From Juglans regia (Eukaryota > Streptophyta > Magnoliopsida > Fagales > Juglandaceae): a stretch of 64,000 bases of DNA. Under the pieces are notes generated by a model, which saw only the letters and a list, made by a program, of their open reading frames with translations, was not told the origin of the DNA and made no database searches. A program made the position numbers and the translations under genes. Of the stretch, positions 58,043 through 64,000 are shown piece after piece. Location: the NCBI RefSeq assembly GCF_001411555.2, contig NC_049909.1:20756623-20820622 (forward strand). Direction: 5' to 3'. Every line of letters starts with the position of its first letter. Position 1 is the stretch's first letter.

Positions 58043-60196
58043 CTTAACCTCCCCAACATCACTTGCAAGTCACAAATTAATCAATCAAGACAGTTGAGCA
58101 TTATGAATTGGGAAATGATAGTTGGATAGATAAAAGTGATTAATGAAATTGACCGATTGAATTTTTAATTTTTGTTACTTAATAGTTAAGGAGATGACTA
58201 TTAGTTAATTGGTATTTTTATTTTATTTTTTAAAAATATTTAGAAATGTATAAAAAATTATTAAAAAAAAAATGCATTTACGTCTTTCATTCGTTTTTCT
58301 CAATTAAATCTCTTGGTCTCGGGGATCATTGGCAACATAATCACAAATTCCAAAATACACGACATAGCAGAACTGTCTCCAATAAAAAGAATTTTGTAGG
58401 GTAGATCGATACAGTATCCTAGTAGGGTGATGTTCAAATTTTCACCAAAACTACTAGGTACAACCGGTACGTACAAACGTGGGATAACCGGCTAGCCTAT
58501 GTGAAAGTGAACAAAATAAAAAAGTAAAAATGAACTTAAAAAGTAAAGAAAGAAAAAAGTGGGAAAAAACTGAATTTTTCTAACCAGAGCAATAGGGCAT
58601 TCCACCCACAACTGATTCTCAAGCAACTTCTTCTGAAGGCCTACGTGAAAATGAATCATAAAGGGCCTTTCTTTTCTTCTTTGATATAGCTGGTCATTGG
58701 GCTATTCCTCATATTTCTCCCATCTCTTAACAACAGCATAAAGCGAGGCCTTTGATCGGATTTGGCTTAAGATAGAACAAGAGGATGGTTAAGGGAGCTG
58801 CCTATCAAAACAAATGAACTTGGTACGTTGAAACATTTCTCCACCAAGAAAAAAAATTCGATCTCTTAGATTTCATCATTAACATACCTTTTTCAAACCC
58901 ATTTCCTTTCCTTTTTTTTTTTTTTTTTTTTTTTTTCCAAAACCCAAATCCAGATTTTTGTCAAACCAATTTCCTAGGTTTTTCTCGAGCTCATTTTCAA
59001 CGTATTTCTATTGTTTCTTTTTTTATCTTTCCAGATAAATCACTGTTTGTTGATGATGGCTGGCTGTGAGTGCTTCCAAACCCAAAATGGTTGTTGTAGA
59101 ACAAAGTAAGTGTATCATGTATTTTTAAAAAAATCCACTTCAGTCAACCATATAATGCAAGCAAAAAATTTACGAAAAATATCCATTAGAATCAAAATCC
59201 ATTGTGTAGAAGACGAATATTATGCTGCGGTGGACTATGGCTTTGTGGGACGATGACTTTAGAGAGAACACGATGGGGTTTCGTGGAGATGTAGAAGACG
59301 AAGACAATGAAAATAGTAGTTTTTGTGAGAATGGGGGCGAAATGATAAATAAGGCCACCAGAGCTCCTTCTGTCTTCGAGGGAATAGAAACAATATCGTT
59401 ACATTTGCCACATCAGACGCAATACTGCAAGAGTTCTCCAGGGCGGTTGTGAGTAAGATTTTTCAATTTTCACGTATCAGTATGTGAAAGAATTATTCTT
59501 ATAGACATGACTCATGAGAGAATGAGGCAGCCATCTCACAAACGAAAGCAAAAGTTAAGAGAAAAGTTAAATAGCAGTCTTGGTTGAAGGACCTCTTAAA
59601 TGAAACCTTGAAATGGAAGCTCCTGTTTTCTACGATGTCCATTACGTATAATAACTTTTTAAGTTTACCCATCTACTTTTCTATTATTATTATCCATCTA
59701 CTATTTAAGTACATTTTAAATTTTTTAACATTTTTAATCATTAAAAAATATATAAATTTACTAATACACACTTCATTAATCATTAAGTAAAATTAAAATT
59801 TAAAAAAAAAATTAAAAACAAAAAAAATAATAGATAAAAAATAATAGAATAATAATCCTATCATGATTCTAACTTTTTATCCTTACATACTCCTAAAATC
59901 CGATGGACCCATATGGAATAAAATGATATACAATTATTATGCTTTTTTTCTCTTTTGTCAATACATTCAAGGAAGCAACTACTTGATAAAACTAAGATTC
60001 ATCACGAATAGATTTTTAAAAAGAAACCGAAATTAGAAATACAGTGTTGACTTTGGCAAAGGCAATCTTGGGATGCTAGTCCTTAGAACATTGATATTGG
60101 ACTAGTAAAATATCAATATATTTTTATATTTTGACTAGGCATCAATAAAATTTTTAATATTGAACTAGTCAAATCATTAAAGTTTAACAAATAAGT
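58043..60196. other. Intergenic DNA, no gene recognised
   Basis: Contains a T-run at about 58912-58937. The patch 59040-59460 is GC-balanced and open on both strands (59222-59452 plus, 59170-59358 minus); neither translation is recognisable. A real short gene or exon cannot be excluded. Confidence 0.35.
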
Positions 60197-60205
60197 TACA
60201 GTAAA

Positions 60206-60859
60206 GGGTGATGCTACAGCCTCCGCTGGGGGCTCCCGCTGGGGGCTGTAGGATTATTTTATATATTTTTTATTTAAATAATTTTTTATATAGATTTTTT
60301 AACATTTTTTAATATTTTAAAAAAATAATAAATTTAAAATATTATTAAGAAAATATTTTTTTAATCAGAAAGTAAAAAAATATATTTTTTCTTAATTACG
60401 AAGTAAAATAAAAAATTATAAAAATTAAGAAAGTATTTTTAATAATATTATGATTTTTTTAAATATTTAAAATGGACATGCTACAGCTTCGCTGGGGTTC
60501 CTGTTGGGCTTAATATGTACTTTTTTATGTGTATTTTTTTAATTTATTTTTTATATAGATTTTTTTTTCACTTTTAAAAAATAAAATAAATTTAAAATAT
60601 CATTAAAAAACACTTTCTTAATCATAAAGTAAAAAAAAATTATTAAAAAATACTTCCTTAATCACGAAGTAAAATAAATATTATTTTTTATTCTATTTCT
60701 TGATTAAAAAAATATTTTTTAATAATATTATAATTTTTATTTTATTTTTTAAAATATTTAAAATTATTAATAATATTTATATTAAAAAAACTAAAATAAA
60801 TAGATAAAAAAATGTTACATGCCCAGCGGGAGCCCCCAGCGGGACATGTAGCATTTTCC
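60206..60859. mobile_element. Mutator-type MITE with GC-box motifs, copy 2
   Basis: Element of 654 bases with ends GGGTGATGCTACAGCC and GGACATGTAGCATTTTCC, flanked by a perfect 9-bp duplication, TACAGTAAA (60197-60205 and 60860-60868). GC-rich words CGCTGGGGGCTCCCGCTGGG at the left end, GCTTCGCTGGGGTTCCTG near 60486 and CCCAGCGGGAGCCCCCAGCG at the right end are separated by AT-rich sequence. Same family as 16040-16725 but in the opposite direction. Confidence 0.85.
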
Positions 60860-60868
60860 TACAGTAAA

Positions 60869-62167
60869 TTAAGCTCTCTAGCCATCTTTAGCTATGCGCT
60901 ATTCATTCACCAAAGTAATATTTTAATAATTTCCAATGACCATTATATTTTAATGTCTATATTATCTAATTATTTTAAAGTCTATATTATCCATTTCAAT
61001 TTTGATAAATAGTCTGCTATTTTTTACTTTATTATATTTCATTAATAATAATTAAATTATGATTAAAATATTAATTAACATATAATTCTATTTTTTTCTT
61101 ATTTTAAGTAAAAATTTAATTATTAATTAATATATAAAATGTATTGACAAAATATTACAAATGATTTTTTTATAAAATAATATTAAAATATATAATATTA
61201 TATTATTATTTTGATTTTAAAACTATTAGTTTAATATAAATTCACTTAGTTAAAAAGTAATATTATAGTTAAAACTTAAAATTCTAGCGAAAATGTAAAA
61301 TTGATAATGACTAGGCATTGCATAAAATTTGGAATCGCCCAAGCATCTTGAATATTGGATTCTTTTTTATGTTCTAAACTACAGTATTGAAAAAGCAAGA
61401 CTAGGTAAAAGAACTACCAATCAGCAGGAACTTACCAGATTTTAGATTCTGGTCAACACCCCAGTCAGTCAAGCAAGACTCGGGACTGAAAGAAAAATAC
61501 TATTATGTCCGTTCAATTTGACATTTTTATTTGACCGTTTATTTATTTATTTAATAATTAAATAAATAATTTTAAATATATTGATATATTTTTTATTTTT
61601 TAAATATTATAAAAAATGTGAAAAAAAAAAATTACGCTGGACGGTAAGCCAGCGGTCAAAATGGGCGGCATAGTAGTCGCACCCGGACTGAAAAAATACA
61701 TGCCAGCTTTCCCAAGTAAGTTGACTATTTCTTGATTAAAAAAAAAAGAAACCTGACTATTTCTTCACGCACCTTGAAAAGTGTGATTCCATTTGCCCAC
61801 AAAAACTTTGAAGCCAGACTAGTTTTTGTACAGTGCAGTGCATCATAACTGTACAGTGGAATTGTTGTACTTGAGAGGATTGAATGGTCGTGATGAAGGT
61901 GGCGGTTGTGGTTAGTTGAGAAGGTAATGCATAGGTGATTTTAGATTATCTGAATTTATTTGTAAATATATTGAATAATATTATTTTATAAATTTTATTG
62001 AGATGTATTTAAATGTAAATAAATTAAATAAATAAAATAAATTGAGATAAATTTAATTCTTTTATTTTTTTTATTAAAAATTAAAAAAAAATAGATTTAT
62101 CAATAATTAATTTAAAAAAAATTGAATCACTTTTAACAACTAAATATAGTTAATTAGCCAAATGAGG
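60869..62167. other. Intergenic AT-rich DNA
   Basis: No gene recognised. It includes a family F MITE copy (61932-62152) and a stretch at 61510-61670 with partial self-complementarity around CCGTTTATTTATTTATTTAA. Confidence 0.45.
61932..62152. mobile_element. MITE-like repeat, family F
   Basis: Same block order as 57815-58042 (GATTATCTGA, ATTGAGATAAATTTAA, ATCAATAATTAATTTA). The ends are more worn and no target duplication was found. Confidence 0.5.
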
Positions 62168-62365
62168 CTTTGTTTGGATCCCAAACTCATCTCAACTCAT
62201 CTCAATTCATCATTACAACTTTTTCAAATCTCAATATAAAATATAATAAATAATTCAATTTTTTTAAATTTTAAAATAATAATAATATTAAAAAATAATA
62301 TTCTAACAATATTTTATCATCTCAACTCAACTCAACTCAACTCACTTCAACATCCAAACACAAAG
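62168..62365. mobile_element. MITE-like repeat, family A, best-preserved copy
   Basis: About 198 bases with inverted ends CTTTGTTTGGATC and CATCCAAACACAAAG followed inward by CAACTCATCTCAACTCA-like repeats. The core alternates TTAAAATAATAATAATATT blocks. No coding capacity. Confidence 0.65.
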
Positions 62366-63786
62366 TGCTTTCATTTTAGAGTCAAAATTTGATTCTAAAC
62401 TGTTTTTGCAGTCTCCAAAGATTCCGTGTACAATTTCATTAATAAATAGGATAAAAATAAATATTATTATAATTTTAAATTTTTTTAAATATAATTGTAT
62501 AGATTTGTATGAATAATTCCTATTTTGGAGACTATATATAGACTAACTCAAATTTTATTACTGTAATTCAATTCATTACAACGTCTTCAGGTTTGTGGTT
62601 TAACCAGAAATTATTGACATGTTTGCAATTTCCAGAAATTTCTTCCAGTTTTTGCAATCTCCATTGTTACAAGTGAAATTGAGATATTATAACTAACAAA
62701 AAGCTGGAAGTATATGATCAGTTATGAGTACCTCTTTAGACCGGTAAATCCTATAAGGGGAGTTTATCGGAAACCAATAATAAAATGACACATCTGCTGA
62801 GTACATAATATAAGACTACCTGACCACACCAGAAACGGGTTTCCCTTTACAGATTTGTTTCGATGAACTTCATCCCTTCCCTTCAAATGCAAATACCCAC
62901 GCATGATTTACAGAAGAATCATGCCTTGGCAGCTCTGCATCTGATTGAAGAATCTCTTCTCTTCATAAATCTCGTGGGTCTTTCCAACCACCAAGAATTA
63001 TTGACCATTAAAAGCTTTAGAATATTGGGTTTTCTTTCTCTCCTTTTATTGGGTTTTCTCGGCAACCAAACAGAGCATTGTTCCGTTCTTTGGTTGTTTT
63101 ATTTAGTTTTGTCTGCTAGGTTGATCAAAGGGCGGATGAAGCCCATCAAAGCGGTGAAGATTTAAAGTTATCTTCTGGAGCATTGGAGAATCATCAGACA
63201 CGTTCTTCAAAGGAAGGGAAATGGAAGAAATTGTGGAAGAAGGTGAAGTACCAGATGGTTGAGTACCACTCTTTGCCTGGTTATTTGAGGGACAATGAAA
63301 ATTAAAAGCCATTACCAGTCCGAGTGGCCATTGAAGTAGGCCCTGCTTAGCATCTTTTGAAAAAGAATAATGGCAGAGATAGTATACATTGCACTCTCTG
63401 CACATTCCACCAAGTGACTATTGGGATTTGTTTTCCTCAGCAACGCACTCCACCAACGTGAAGATGTGTATCCTACGTGGTCGGCTACCGTTGGTTGCCG
63501 TTGTTTGGAGAACAACGGATACACCTGTGTGTGAAGCTATTCTCATCAGTTATTAGTTCACGCTACCAGCATGAGAGAATTGGATTGGATATGTTTGGGC
63601 CAGTAATCAAAGCTACATTTGATTGGACATGTTTCGAGGGAGGAAATGGAATCCTAACAGTCTGTTATTTTTTAGGCCCAAGCTTATGAACCTAATATTA
63701 GGCCAAGCCAGCTGTCATCTTTTATTTAAGGTAGGACCAGATCCAAGCAGTGCTAATAAATATGTATACCCACCAACGTGTAAACA
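62366..63786. other. Unassigned region with short open frames
   Basis: The stretch 62840-63720 is more GC-balanced than its surroundings and open for about 100 codons at 62863-63165 (plus) and 63103-63405 (minus). Neither translation resembles a family I know. It may be a non-coding transcript, a decayed retroelement or part of a gene extending to the right. Confidence 0.3.
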
Positions 63787-64000
63787 TTTTTTTTATTTAA
63801 TTTACTCTTACTTTGATTTTCGTCATCTAACCAAATTCTTCTTATTGTTCATAATCTAAAACATATTTTGGATATAAAAATATATAACAAATATAAAAAG
63901 ATAAAAGGTTCTTCCTGCAAATTTATTGGTAGTTGGAGGAGATATTTAAAAAGAATAAAAAATTATTATTTAAATGACATGAAAAAAAAAGATAAGTTGA
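63787..64000. repeat. Dispersed repeat, family D, cut by the window edge
   Basis: Direct-orientation copy of 6230-6690: TTTACTCTTACTTTGATTTT, ATTGTTCATAATCTAAAACA, AAATTTATTGGTAG and TTTAAAAAGAATAAAAAAT occur in the same order. Confidence 0.5.

Noticed and set aside
60206..60859. Spaced GC boxes as a CRISPR-like array
   Set aside because: Spacing is irregular, the units are inverted as well as direct, and the genome is a plant; a MITE explains them.

Overview
This is plant nuclear DNA, very probably from a woody eudicot. Genes have GT-AG introns, the intergenic DNA is AT-rich, and every recognisable protein belongs to a land-plant family. The SINE and MITE types suggest Fagales, possibly Juglandaceae; that placement rests on remembered resemblance and is an inference.

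Five genes look intact. (1) A two-exon LITTLE ZIPPER gene on the minus strand at 1.2-1.6 kb. (2) An intronless A20/AN1 stress-associated protein on the plus strand at 9.7-10.3 kb. (3) A 19-exon armadillo-repeat kinesin (KIN-U/ARK) on the plus strand at 20.6-31.2 kb; the exons I placed join in frame to 917 residues. (4) An intronless clade-A AT-hook AHL protein on the minus strand at 34.9-35.8 kb. (5) An intronless MATE/DTX efflux carrier on the plus strand at 54.5-56.0 kb. They are unrelated neighbours, not a pathway cluster.

The rest is a layered graveyard of mobile DNA. The best structure is at 39.8-45.6 kb: a Pack-MULE-like element with about 146-bp inverted ends and a perfect 9-bp target duplication. 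It carries a broken N-terminal piece of an auxin response factor gene and was later split by a Ty1-copia retrotransposon with two 288-bp LTRs. A hAT-type element at 57.1-57.7 kb carries a broken fragment of a receptor-like cytoplasmic kinase gene. Further hAT-type MITEs with 8-bp duplications lie at 7.3, 12.1 and 38.8 kb, and the 12.1-kb copy interrupts an RNase H pseudogene. Two copies of one Mutator-type MITE with GC-rich boxes lie at 16.0 and 60.2 kb. At 50.0-51.2 kb a MITE holds both a hAT-like and a poly(A)-tailed insertion. A DUF4283/zinc-knuckle pseudogene lies at 32.1-33.1 kb and a tRNA-type SINE at 13.3 kb.

I found no tRNA, rRNA, known microRNA or CRISPR array. Coordinates of element ends come from direct comparison of the bases; family names come from knowledge of motifs, without database searches.
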